A stretch of DNA of 64,000 nucleotides from Leifsonia sp. Leaf264 (GTDB lineage Bacteria > Actinomycetota > Actinomycetes > Actinomycetales > Microbacteriaceae), in contig NZ_LMMR01000006.1 in the NCBI RefSeq assembly GCF_001422325.1, positions 248,001-312,000 on the forward strand. The letters are read 5' to 3'. Below the pieces are notes generated by a model. The model made no database searches and had not been told where the DNA came from. It saw nothing but the letters and a program-made list of their open reading frames with translations. Shown here one piece after another: positions 16,530 to 23,950 of the stretch (position 1 is the first letter of the stretch; every line of letters begins with the position of its first letter). The position numbers and the translations under genes were made by a program.

Positions 16530-18644
16530 TCAGCGCTTCTTGGCCTTGAGGGTCTTCTCGTCGACAGGGGCCTTGCCCGAGGCACGGAGCTCGGCGTAAT
16601 AGGCGCGGGCCTCGTCCTGGCGCTCCTGCTCGGCGCCGCTCGCGATCGACGCGCGCAGGTGCTCGGGCTTGTAGCCGAAGGCGTTCACCAGGTCGAGCGC
16701 GTGCGGACGCAGGCGGGAGATCAGCCGGTCGACGTAGGCGGTGACGGCCTGGGCGCGCTTCGCGGAGAGCCTGCCGTTGATGAGGTACCAGGCCAGGTGC
16801 TTCTCGATCAGGCCGAGGCCGAAGAGGTCGCGCACCCAGGTGAGCACCTCCTTGGTGCCGGCATCCGTCGTCTTCTCGAGGGCACGGGTGAAAGCCTCCC
16901 ACTGCAGCAGCTCGCCGTGGGCGCGGGCGGCCTCGATGAGCTCGTTCTGCTGCGAGTTGAAGAGGTCGGCCGCGGCCTGCTTGCCGAGCTTGCGGCTGTC
17001 GCGCAGGCGGCCGCCGATCTCCGAGATCATGGTCTCGACGCGGTCGGTGAGCAGCTCGCGCTGGGTGACCGGGTTGCGCAGCTCTGACACCGAGCGCGCG
17101 GTCGAGCCGAAGTCGGCGACGGTCTGCGCCAGACGGCGGAGCCCCGTGCCATGGTAGGCCCGCTCGACGCCCTGCTCGACGACGTAGCGTGCGAGGGCGC
17201 CGGCATCGGCCTGGGCGAACTTCTTCGAGTAGTCGGTGAGCAGGCGCTTGGCGACGAGCTGCAGGAGCACGTTGTTGTCGCCCTCGAAGGTGACGTAGAC
17301 GTCGAGGTCTGCGCGCAGGCCGACGAAGCGGTTCTCGGCGAGGAAGCCGGCGCCGCCGCAGGCCTCACGGGACTCCTGGATGGTGTCGAGCGCAGCCCAG
17401 GTCGACAGCGGCTTGAGCGCCGCGGCGAGGGTCTCCAGGTCCTGCCTGTCGTCATCGGTGTCGGCCTTGCCGCTGAACACCGAGTCGAACTTCACCAGGA
17501 ACTCGTCGTGGGCGAAGGTCTGCGCGTAGGTCGTCGCGATGCGCGGGATGAGACGGCGCTGGTGACGCTGGTAGTCGAGCAGCACCTCCTCGTCGGTGTC
17601 GCTCGCCGCGTTGAACTGCCGGCGCTGTGCGGCGTACGTCACGGCGATGGTCAGCGCCATGGCCGAGGCCTGCGTCGCGGCCCCGTCGAGGGAGACCCGA
17701 CCCTGCACCAAGGTGCCGAGCATGGTGAAGAAGCGACGGCCGGGGCTCGCGATGGGGCTCGTGTACGTGCCGTCCTCGGCGACGTCGCCGTAGCGGTTGA
17801 GCAGGTTGGTGCGTGGGACGCGCACGTTGGTGAAGTGCAGGCGGCCGTTGTCGATGCCGTTCAGGCCACCCTTGAGGCCGTCGTCCTCGCCGCCGATGCC
17901 CTTGAGGAAGCCACCCTTGCTGTTGCGGATGGGCACGTAAAACGCGTGCACGCCGTGGTTGACGCCCTTCGTGATGAGCTGGGCGAAGACCACGGCGGCT
18001 GTGCCGTGCTTGGCCGCGTTCCCCAGGTAGTCCTTCCACGCTCCGCGGAACGGGGTGTTGATGACGAACTGCTGCTTCTTCTCGTCGTACGTCGCGGTGG
18101 TTCCGATGGAGGCGACGTCGGATCCGTGCCCCGTCTCCGTCATGGCGAAGGCGCCGGGCACCTTGAGCGTCATGGTGTCGGGCAGGAACGTGAGGTGGTG
18201 GTACTCGGTTCCGAGGTGGAGGATGGCGGCCGAGAACAGTCCCCACTGCACTCCCGACTTGATCTGCAGGCTCGGGTCGGCCGTGACGAGCTCCTCGAAG
18301 CCGGCGATGTTGCCGCCGTGGTCGTCCATGCCGCCGACGGCCTTCGGGAAGGCGCGGTGCACCCCGCCGTGCTCCACGAGCAGCTTGAGCTGGCCCAGTA
18401 CCCGCTCACGGTGCTCCTCCATGGGCTGGCCGTCGATGCGCTGCATCTCGGGTCGCGCCGTGAGCTCACGCGAGGCGAGCCGAACGTCGGCCCAGGTTCC
18501 GAGGAGCTGACGGCCGAGCTGCTCGAGGTCCACACGCGGGGCTCCGGGCTGGCCCGGAACCGTGATGGGGCCGGTGTCGACGGTGGGGCGGATCGTCTCG
18601 TCGACGTTCTGGTGGGCAGTCGGGCGAACGGCAGTGTCAACCAT
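16530..18644 (-). CDS. Acyl-CoA oxidase/dehydrogenase family protein
   Basis: The 704-residue size and domain order match acyl-CoA oxidases: an N-terminal helical domain, an FAD/acyl-CoA beta domain with AFAMTETGHGSDVASIGTTA (165-184) and HGVHAFYVPIRN, then the helical C-terminal ACOX domain. The segment REACGGAGFLAENR precedes YVTFEGDNNVLLQLVAKRLL, which contains the catalytic Glu of the oxidase group. It introduces the 2,3-double bond in acyl-CoA during beta-oxidation. Ordinary acyl-CoA dehydrogenases have about 380 residues, so the long form is informative, but oxygen use cannot be proven from sequence. ATG at 18644 has GAGG upstream. The first 40 residues are disordered (repeated T/V/P) and may not be conserved. 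Confidence 0.9.
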   Translation of the reverse strand: MVDTAVRPTAHQNVDETIRPTVDTGPITVPGQPGAPRVDLEQLGRQLLGTWADVRLASRELTARPEMQRIDGQPMEEHRERVLGQLKLLVEHGGVHRAFPKAVGGMDDHGGNIAGFEELVTADPSLQIKSGVQWGLFSAAILHLGTEYHHLTFLPDTMTLKVPGAFAMTETGHGSDVASIGTTATYDEKKQQFVINTPFRGAWKDYLGNAAKHGTAAVVFAQLITKGVNHGVHAFYVPIRNSKGGFLKGIGGEDDGLKGGLNGIDNGRLHFTNVRVPRTNLLNRYGDVAEDGTYTSPIASPGRRFFTMLGTLVQGRVSLDGAATQASAMALTIAVTYAAQRRQFNAASDTDEEVLLDYQRHQRRLIPRIATTYAQTFAHDEFLVKFDSVFSGKADTDDDRQDLETLAAALKPLSTWAALDTIQESREACGGAGFLAENRFVGLRADLDVYVTFEGDNNVLLQLVAKRLLTDYSKKFAQADAGALARYVVEQGVERAYHGTGLRRLAQTVADFGSTARSVSELRNPVTQRELLTDRVETMISEIGGRLRDSRKLGKQAAADLFNSQQNELIEAARAHGELLQWEAFTRALEKTTDAGTKEVLTWVRDLFGLGLIEKHLAWYLINGRLSAKRAQAVTAYVDRLISRLRPHALDLVNAFGYKPEHLRASIASGAEQERQDEARAYYAELRASGKAPVDEKTLKAKKR

Positions 18645-18740
18645 CGGTGGTCCTCACATCTCGCAGTAGGGGTCTGCCCCCACGGTACGAGCGCAGTCCG
18701 GGGAGGGGAAACCGTGCGTGGCGGCGGCACAAACCCGGAG

Positions 18741-18772
18741 CGGATGCTGCCGCGACGAGTTGGCGGCATCCG
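18741..18772 (-). terminator. Hairpin downstream of the first four-TM gene
   Basis: Arms CGGATGCTGCC (18741-18751) and GGCGGCATCCG (18762-18772) pair with one G-U position; the loop is 10 bases. It lies 60-90 bases after the stop at 18833 on the minus strand. The arms are an inverted pair of the window's over-represented 7-mer. Confidence 0.5.
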
Positions 18773-18832
18773 ACAAAAGCCCGCGAAACGGCTGGGAGGG
18801 GTACGACAACGAGACCGAGCCGACCTCGGTGT

Positions 18833-19234
18833 TCAGCGACGGAAGAATGAAGCGGCGCGTCCGGTCCAGAGCAGCAGGATGACCACCAGTGCGATGAACG
18901 CCGTGATGAGCGCGCTGATGAACTGCGAGGGTGCCGCGAACAGCAGGAAGAGGGCGCCGGCGAGGGTGATGACCTCGAACGCGGTGACGAGCACGCGCGC
19001 CCCGTTACTACCGCGCAGCAGGCCTCTGGCGATGAGGATGATGAGGACGCCGATGATGATGTACATCACGCCCGAGATGGTGACGGCGCTCTTGCTGTCG
19101 AAGTCGAGGATGATGGTGGCGTCGTCCTGGTTGAAGAGCAGGATGATGCCCGCGACGATGTCGAAGGCACCCTGGATCCACGCCAGGACGGCGATGAAGG
19201 TGACTCCGCCGGGGCGGCTGACCGTCAAGCTCAT
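18833..19234 (-). CDS. Four-TM small membrane protein, paralog 1 (133 aa)
   Basis: The 133-residue product starts MSLTVSRPGGVTFIAVLAWI and has four hydrophobic segments (about 10-30, 48-68, 80-100, 107-127) with a short basic C-terminal tail (FFRR). There are no catalytic motifs. The next gene upstream encodes a protein of the same length, the same four-helix layout and a matching start (SRPVVVTVAGGLTWLAGAIDIVTGI), so the two are tandem paralogs. ATG at 19234 is favoured over one four codons earlier because GAGGAG lies just upstream. Function is unknown; it resembles small uncharacterised actinobacterial membrane families. Transcription probably ends at the hairpin at 18741-18772. Confidence 0.75.
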   Translation of the reverse strand: MSLTVSRPGGVTFIAVLAWIQGAFDIVAGIILLFNQDDATIILDFDSKSAVTISGVMYIIIGVLIILIARGLLRGSNGARVLVTAFEVITLAGALFLLFAAPSQFISALITAFIALVVILLLWTGRAASFFRR

Positions 19235-19318
19235 GGGGCTCCTCACTCAGGGGTGTGGTGCTCAGGCTATCGAGGCGGCGCCAGCGGGGGAAGAGCCGTC
19301 GACTCGCGGCGGCATCCG

Positions 19319-19720
19319 TCAGTCGTCGTCGCGGAAGTAGACGTTGGCGGGCTTCGTCCAGAGCAGCACGATCACGACGAGCGAGGCGAGGATGCCGAGC
19401 CACGATCCGAAGAACGCCGTCGGCAGCAGGAGGGCCGGCACGAGCGAGGACAGGATCGAGATGCCGTGGGCGCCTGTCGCGACGATGCGCGCCGTGTCCT
19501 TGCCGCTCAGCACCCCGCCGCCGGCGAAGAACAGGATGGCGCCGAAGAGCAGGGCGAGCGCGGCGGAGACGAACAGCTGGACCGCGCCGCCGAACTCCAG
19601 CACCACGACGCTCACGCCGGACTGCGCCAGCAGCAGGATGCCGGTGACGATGTCGATGGCTCCCGCGAGCCAGGTGAGCCCGCCGGCGACTGTGACGACG
19701 ACTGGTCTGCTGTAGGCCAT
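19319..19720 (-). CDS. Four-TM small membrane protein, paralog 2 (133 aa)
   Basis: This is a paralog of the next gene downstream, equal in length (133 residues), with four membrane segments and a conserved first helix (SRPVVVTVAGGLTWLAGAIDI). The C-terminus is acidic (VYFRDDD) where paralog 1 is basic. The start is ATG at 19720 with TATGCT seven bases upstream (19728-19733), one base longer than the exact leaderless spacing in this window. An open frame continues to 20821 but is only a shadow of the ABC permease gene. It is separated by 84 bases from paralog 1. Function is unknown. Confidence 0.75.
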   Translation of the reverse strand: MAYSRPVVVTVAGGLTWLAGAIDIVTGILLLAQSGVSVVVLEFGGAVQLFVSAALALLFGAILFFAGGGVLSGKDTARIVATGAHGISILSSLVPALLLPTAFFGSWLGILASLVVIVLLWTKPANVYFRDDD

Positions 19721-19743
19721 GGGAGTGAGCATAGCGAGTGGAG

Positions 19744-19779
19744 GAAGCCGAGGGACCTGTGGCGGGGTCCCTCGGCTTC
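19744..19779 (-). terminator. Strong hairpin terminator of the ABC exporter operon
   Basis: Perfect 14-bp stem GAAGCCGAGGGACC (19744-19757) / GGTCCCTCGGCTTC (19766-19779) with an 8-base loop, 55-90 bases beyond the permease stop at 19834 on the minus strand. No U-tract follows, as is usual in high-GC actinobacteria. Confidence 0.75.
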
Positions 19780-19833
19780 GGCGGCGGCAGCGCCGGCTCG
19801 GCCAGCGGGGTGGGAGCCGACGCCGGTGAGAAT

Positions 19834-20673
19834 CTAGGCGCTGCGCTGGTACGCGCGGAAGGCGCGGGTCGCGACCCAGGTCAGCACCAGGGTGAACGCC
19901 GCCAGAAGGCCGATGTGGCCCCACACGCTCGCCCAGTCCGGGTTCGCCTGCAACGCTTCCCGGCCGGCCACGACGGCCCATTCGAACGGGTTGAAGGCGG
20001 CGACGTCGGCCACCCAGTCCGCCGAGAGGCTGGTGTCCATCAGGGCGGAGCTCAGGAACATCAGCGGAATCGTGATGAGCTGCGACAGGCCGATGAGCAC
20101 GGTCTGGTTGCGGGCCAGCAGCGCTGCCGCGTTCGACAGTGCCGAGAACGACGCCGTGAGCAGCATCGCTGCAAGCACCATGATCAGGATGCCGAGGACT
20201 CCGCCGTCGAAGCGCGCGCCGCAGAGCCAGGCGACTCCGAGAACGATGAAGGTCTGCACGACGGTGAGGACGGCCTGGTAGATCAGCGTCGCGGTCATGA
20301 GCGCCCCGCGGTTCGTGGGCGACGTGAGCAGGCGGTCCATGACACCGCGATCCATGTCCTCGATGTAGCTCGTTCCGGCCCAGGCGCTGCCGAACAGCGC
20401 CATCATCATGACGATGCCGGGGGTGAGGAACTCGAGGTAGCTCGAGCCTCCCTCGAATCCCGGGATCTCGACGACGGACTTGAACAGCTGGCCGAAGAGC
20501 AGGAGCCAGATGAGCGGCTGCACGATGTTCATGACCAGGAACGCCGGGATGCGCACGGCCGCGCGCAGGTGCCGCAGGGTGAGGTAGCCGGTGTGCGCGA
20601 AGAATCCTGCTCCGGCCGGTCGGGCATAGCTCGCGGGACGCGCGGGCCGGGTGGGTGCGGTCAGGGTGCTCAT
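19834..20673 (-). CDS. ABC-2 type exporter permease (DrrB-like)
   Basis: This 279-residue permease has six membrane helices and the ABC-2 layout: cytoplasmic N-terminus, LTLRHLRAAVRIPAFLVMNI before helix 1, then the family segment LEFLTPGIVMMMALFGSAWAGTS with EDMDRGVMDRLLTSP directly after it. The latter is the coupling-helix region typical of DrrB-type drug or lipid exporters. With the ATP-binding protein encoded just upstream (GTGA/ATGA-type 4-base overlap at 20670-20673) it forms a complete heteromeric exporter. The substrate is unknown; DrrAB homologs extrude hydrophobic drugs. A strong terminator follows. Confidence 0.88.
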   Translation of the reverse strand: MSTLTAPTRPARPASYARPAGAGFFAHTGYLTLRHLRAAVRIPAFLVMNIVQPLIWLLLFGQLFKSVVEIPGFEGGSSYLEFLTPGIVMMMALFGSAWAGTSYIEDMDRGVMDRLLTSPTNRGALMTATLIYQAVLTVVQTFIVLGVAWLCGARFDGGVLGILIMVLAAMLLTASFSALSNAAALLARNQTVLIGLSQLITIPLMFLSSALMDTSLSADWVADVAAFNPFEWAVVAGREALQANPDWASVWGHIGLLAAFTLVLTWVATRAFRAYQRSA

Positions 20674-21713
20674 GATGCTGCCTCCTCGAGGCTGGTCGCG
20701 GCATCCGTCGTCGGGTGGGCGAACCCGTCCTGGGCGGCGGCGAATGAGTGCCCGGTGTGGGCGAGGTAGACGTCGTCGAGGCTCGGCCTCGAGACCGTGG
20801 CGGATGCGACCCGGAGGCCATCGGCGTCGAGGACGGCGAGTGCGAGTGGCAGGGCTGCGCCGCCGTCGTCGGCGCGAGCTCGGATGATCCGGCCGGCCTC
20901 GACCGTCACGTCGCGCAACTGAGGGATGCGCTCGATCGCCGTGAGGGCAGCGGCCAGGACTGCGGAGTCGCGCAGCTCAAGCACCACGGCGTCTCCGCGC
21001 AGGCTGCTCTTGAGCTCTTCGGGCGTGCCCTCGGTGACGATGCGGCCGTGATCGACGATGGCGAGGCGATCGGCCAGCCTGTCGGCCTCTTCGAGGTAGT
21101 GCGTCGTGAGCAGCACTGTCATGCGGTCGTTCCGCGACATCCTCTCGATCTCGGCCCACATCTCGGCCCGCGCCTCGGGGTCCAGGCCCGTGGTCGGCTC
21201 GTCGAGGAACAGCACCTCGGGGCTGTGCATCAGCCCGATGGCCACGTCGAGCTTGCGCGCCATGCCACCGGAGTAGGTCTTCACCTGGCGACCGGCTGCT
21301 GCCGTCAGGCTGAAGCGGTCGAGCAGCTCGTCGGCGCGGGCGTGCGCCGCCTTCGTGCTCATGCCCTGGAGCTGACCGGCGAGCACGAGGTTCTCGACGC
21401 CGGTGTCCATCGGGTCGGACACCTGCTTCTGGGCGACGAAGCCGATGGCCCGCCGCACCTGCTCCGGGTGCCGCCGAACGTCGATCCCGGCGACGAATGC
21501 GGCACCGGAGTCGGGGTGGCTGAGCGTCGAGAGGATCTTCACCGTCGTCGACTTGCCGGCGCCGTTCGGACCGAGCAGCCCGAAGACCGTTCCGGCCTCC
21601 GCGCTGAAGGTGAGCCCGTCGAGGGCTCGGAGCGGTGGCTTGCCGCGTCCTTGTGAATACGTCTTGATGAGATCGACGGCTTCCAGGGCCGATCCCGGTG
21701 TTGCTGCAGACAT
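20670..21713 (-). CDS. ABC exporter ATP-binding protein (DrrA-like)
   Basis: This 347-residue protein has an N-terminal nucleotide-binding domain with Walker A GPNGAGKSTTVKIL, Q-loop FVAQKQ, signature TYSGGMARKLDVA, Walker B EVLFLDEPTTGLD and H-loop LLTTHYLEEAD. The C-terminal 100 residues after the NBD (IVTEGTPEELK onward) form the DrrA-type extension that ends QDGFAHPTTD, with YLAHTGHSF before it; that region controls assembly with DrrB. It energises the exporter. ATG at 21713 has an AAGGGAG ribosome site. The upstream region holds a tandem hairpin array, then the PadR-prefix operon on the same strand, which is a common pairing with such exporters. Confidence 0.92.
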   Translation of the reverse strand: MSAATPGSALEAVDLIKTYSQGRGKPPLRALDGLTFSAEAGTVFGLLGPNGAGKSTTVKILSTLSHPDSGAAFVAGIDVRRHPEQVRRAIGFVAQKQVSDPMDTGVENLVLAGQLQGMSTKAAHARADELLDRFSLTAAAGRQVKTYSGGMARKLDVAIGLMHSPEVLFLDEPTTGLDPEARAEMWAEIERMSRNDRMTVLLTTHYLEEADRLADRLAIVDHGRIVTEGTPEELKSSLRGDAVVLELRDSAVLAAALTAIERIPQLRDVTVEAGRIIRARADDGGAALPLALAVLDADGLRVASATVSRPSLDDVYLAHTGHSFAAAQDGFAHPTTDAATSLEEAAS

Positions 21714-21822
21714 GCTGCGCTCCCTTGTTCTCGAAGTGATTCATTCGAGTCGTCGCAGGGCGCGCCGGTAGTCTGGCAGCGCACTGGGGTCTCAGGTCGG
21801 CTCATCGCCGGACGACTCGGTT

Positions 21823-21966
21823 GCCAGGCGGTTCGGATGTTCCAGCATCCGGACCGCCGTTCTGGTGTCAGGCGGTTCGGATTTCCAGCCCGACCGCCGT
21901 CGTGTTGCCAGGCTGTTCGGATGTTCCAGCATCCGGACCGCCGTTCTGGTGTCAGGCCATCGGCCT
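21823..21966. repeat. Tandem array of three hairpin-forming repeats plus a partial fourth
   Basis: Contiguous units start at 21823 (44 bp), 21867 (40 bp) and 21907 (44 bp), with a truncated start at 21951. Each opens G(C/T)CAGGC and contains an inverted repeat; in unit 1 GGCGGTTCGGATG pairs with CATCCGGACCGCC across TTCCAG. Unit 2 is shortened inside the stem but keeps pairing. Units 1 and 3 differ by one base over 44. The array sits between the prefix-protein gene end and the ABC exporter start. It resembles a REP-like array, not CRISPR. Confidence 0.85.
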
Positions 21967-21983
21967 CCTCGGCGCGGGCATCC

Positions 21984-22946
21984 TCAGTCCCTCCGCGGGG
22001 CGAAGAGCATGCGGGCGAGCACGAGCATCATGACCACGAAGCCGCCGAGCAACGCCAGCCACGACCACAGCAACCCGATGGTGAAGCTCAGCACGATGAA
22101 GGCGGCGAAGGCGACGATCCAGATGACAGCGGTGTAGATGCCGAAGCGGGCGGCGGATTCCGGGTCCTCCTCGAAGCGGTTGCCGACCGCGGACTCCCGC
22201 TGCGCCTGGCGCAGCCAGGCCTTGTGGCGGTTCGTCTGCGTGGCGCCGAGGAACGAGAACAGCACGATGCCGGCCACGAGGCCGACAGCCGCGAACGCGA
22301 TTCCCCAGAGGGGGACGACCTCGAGGACGAGAAGCGCGCCGAAGCCGAGGCCGTAGAGAGTGAGGAATGTCGCGAGGGCATAGCCGGCGGCGCGGCGCTG
22401 CGGCATGGGGTGGTTGGTGGTCGTCTCCTGGACGAGCGCGTCGCCGACGATCCAGCCGATGGCCGTCGCTCCGATGCCGAACAGCAGGATGGTCACACCG
22501 AGCGGGAGGACCAGCACGCCGGCAGCAGCGAGTCCGGCGACCGCCAGTGCCGCGACCGCGACGATGGATGCGGCGACGATGCGCACGACGAAGGCCGGCT
22601 TCGGACGGACGTGGGCCGTCCTGTAGGCCGCGTTCTGGTTCCATCCGGATGCCCGAGGGGTCGCGGCGCCCGCTGAACCGTGGGTGGTGGCGCCGTCGGG
22701 AGAGACGGAGGGGCCGACGGCTTCGGCGACGAGTTCGTGCACATCGCCGAGTTCGTCGATCGCCTGGCGGGCGGCATCCGTCGCCGTCGTGCCCGAGGCC
22801 TCGAGATCGGCGACCCGGGCCATGAGGTTGGCGCGCACCTCCTCTTTGAGGTCTTGGGCGTCGGGGGTCATCTCGACTCCGAGGAAGGCCTCGTCGAGCA
22901 GCCGGTGGATGTCGCCGCCGGGGCGGCTGGAGGTGTTGTCAACCAT
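21984..22946 (-). CDS. Permease-prefix-domain membrane protein, PadR partner
   Basis: This 320-residue protein has an N-terminal cytoplasmic helical domain (about 1-80: IHRLLDEAFLGVEMTPDAQD, then EEVRANLMARVADLEASG) of the permease-prefix type seen next to PadR regulators. A linker to about 115 follows, then six or seven membrane helices arranged in pairs. This N-terminal motif usually senses or anchors and accompanies ABC exporter systems; no transport motif is visible. Its start overlaps the padR gene by 8 bases, so the pair is co-translated. The DrrAB-type exporter genes follow on the same strand after a repeat array and may be the functional partner. Exact role unknown. Confidence 0.78.
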   Translation of the reverse strand: MVDNTSSRPGGDIHRLLDEAFLGVEMTPDAQDLKEEVRANLMARVADLEASGTTATDAARQAIDELGDVHELVAEAVGPSVSPDGATTHGSAGAATPRASGWNQNAAYRTAHVRPKPAFVVRIVAASIVAVAALAVAGLAAAGVLVLPLGVTILLFGIGATAIGWIVGDALVQETTTNHPMPQRRAAGYALATFLTLYGLGFGALLVLEVVPLWGIAFAAVGLVAGIVLFSFLGATQTNRHKAWLRQAQRESAVGNRFEEDPESAARFGIYTAVIWIVAFAAFIVLSFTIGLLWSWLALLGGFVVMMLVLARMLFAPRRD

Positions 22947-23325
22947 GGGTCGTGTCCTTCACGTCGAGAAGAGAGTCGATGATGCGGCGGGTCGCGACCC
23001 ACGCCGCGACGTTGCCGTGGAAGACCGCACGGCCGGCGTCGGTGATGCGGTAGTACTTGCGACGGCCGCCCTGCGTCTCGTCGCCCCAGTACGACTCCAC
23101 CAGGCCGTCCTTCTCGAGCCGGCGATAGGTGGCGTACAGGGTCGCCTCCTTGATCTCGTGCTCGCCGCCGGTCGCATCGCGGATGGCCTTGTAGATCTCG
23201 AAGCCGTAGCGGTCGGCACGGCGGAGGAGCCCGAGCACGATGGTGTCGGTGTGGCCGCGCAGCAGGTCGGCAGCGAACGCACTGTTCTCACCGGCCGGTC
23301 CTGTCGAGGCATCCGTAGCTTTCAT
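22939..23325 (-). CDS. PadR-family transcriptional regulator
   Basis: This 128-residue regulator has a winged helix: HTDTIVLGLLRRADRYGFEIY begins the HTH, and EATLYATYRRLEKDGLVESYWG is the PadR recognition-helix signature. The wing is ETQGGRRKYYRITDAGRAVF. A short C-terminal dimerisation helix follows (PadR-s2 type). ATG at 23325 is chosen; the frame upstream (MCDIVLDV) runs through the operator. PadR proteins usually repress their own operon and are relieved by a small molecule. Two AGTACT palindromes lie just upstream at 23333-23338 and 23350-23355, suitable for autoregulation. It forms an operon with the prefix protein. Confidence 0.88.
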   Translation of the reverse strand: MKATDASTGPAGENSAFAADLLRGHTDTIVLGLLRRADRYGFEIYKAIRDATGGEHEIKEATLYATYRRLEKDGLVESYWGDETQGGRRKYYRITDAGRAVFHGNVAAWVATRRIIDSLLDVKDTTHG

Positions 23326-23332
23326 CACGTCG

Positions 23333-23355
23333 AGTACTATATCACACACAGTACT
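23333..23355. promoter_or_regulatory. Probable PadR operator/promoter
   Basis: Two self-complementary AGTACT hexamers (23333-23338 and 23350-23355), centres 17 bp apart, flank an AT-rich core that reads TATAGT on the minus strand, a good -10 box five bases past the padR start side. AT-rich sequence is rare here, which makes the site stand out. Confidence 0.55.
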
Positions 23356-23446
23356 TGGGTCGACAGGCTACTCAACTCGCTGTCCAGTCGTCGGTTGCGG
23401 CCCCCGGAGGAGCATTCGGCCCCGACATGACCGACAGGCCGACGGG

Positions 23447-23452
23447 TAGTTT
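23447..23452 (+). promoter_or_regulatory. Leaderless -10 box of GNAT gene
   Basis: TAGTTT, six bases (GTGGGG), then ATG at 23459. This spacing selects ATG 23459 over the in-frame GTG at 23453. Confidence 0.6.
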
Positions 23453-23458
23453 GTGGGG

Positions 23459-23887
23459 ATGGAGCTGCCAGAGGTCACCGTCCGGACCGCGACCCTCGCC
23501 GACGCCGATGCCGTATGGCCCATGGCACGCGACTTCGCGACGACGTTCCGCCCGGAGGAGGAGGCCTATCGGGCGACGTTCCCGTTGCTGCTCGAGGATC
23601 CGGATGCCCTGCTCATCGTGGCGGAGGCCGATGGCCGCGTCGTGGGGTACCTGCTCGCCGATGCGCATCGCACCTTCCTCGCGAACGGACCTGTGGCCTG
23701 GGTGGAAGAGGTGAAGGTCACGATGCGGCGCTCGGGCGTCGGATCCGCGCTGATGGCGGCAGCGGAGGAGTGGGCGCGCGATGTGGTCGGGGCGCCGTAC
23801 CTGGCGCTGGCCAGCCGACGGGCCGGGGACTTCTACGCGGCGCTCGGCTACGAGGAGTCAGCCGTGTTCTGGCGGCGGATGCTGTAG
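23459..23887 (+). CDS. GNAT-family N-acetyltransferase
   Basis: This 142-residue protein has the GNAT fold: MELPEVTVRTATLADADAV at the start, central strand VGYLLADAHR, then VAWVEEVKVTMRRSGVGSALM, whose R-x2-G-V-G-S-A segment (near residue 94) is the acetyl-CoA pyrophosphate loop. The end, ALASRRAGDFYAALGYEESAVFWRRML, matches motif B with the usual GY-E. It transfers acetyl from acetyl-CoA to an unknown amine. The start was moved two codons into the longest frame because of the exact TAGTTT-N6-ATG promoter. The gene converges on recQ and is divergent from padR, with 133 bases between. Confidence 0.85.
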   Translation: MELPEVTVRTATLADADAVWPMARDFATTFRPEEEAYRATFPLLLEDPDALLIVAEADGRVVGYLLADAHRTFLANGPVAWVEEVKVTMRRSGVGSALMAAAEEWARDVVGAPYLALASRRAGDFYAALGYEESAVFWRRML

Positions 23888-23950
23888 ATCCCGTCTGTCG
23901 AGCAGCACTGCGAATGATCTCGACCGGCGCTGCTGCTGGACGCTACTGGA

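Noticed and set aside
17151-19340. 729-codon plus-strand open frame
   Set aside because: Antisense shadow of the acyl-CoA oxidase and four-TM genes; rich in V/G/R/E as expected from the complement of GC-rich codons.
21823-21966. CRISPR-like array
   Set aside because: Units are contiguous with no unique spacers and each is itself a hairpin; no cas genes are present.
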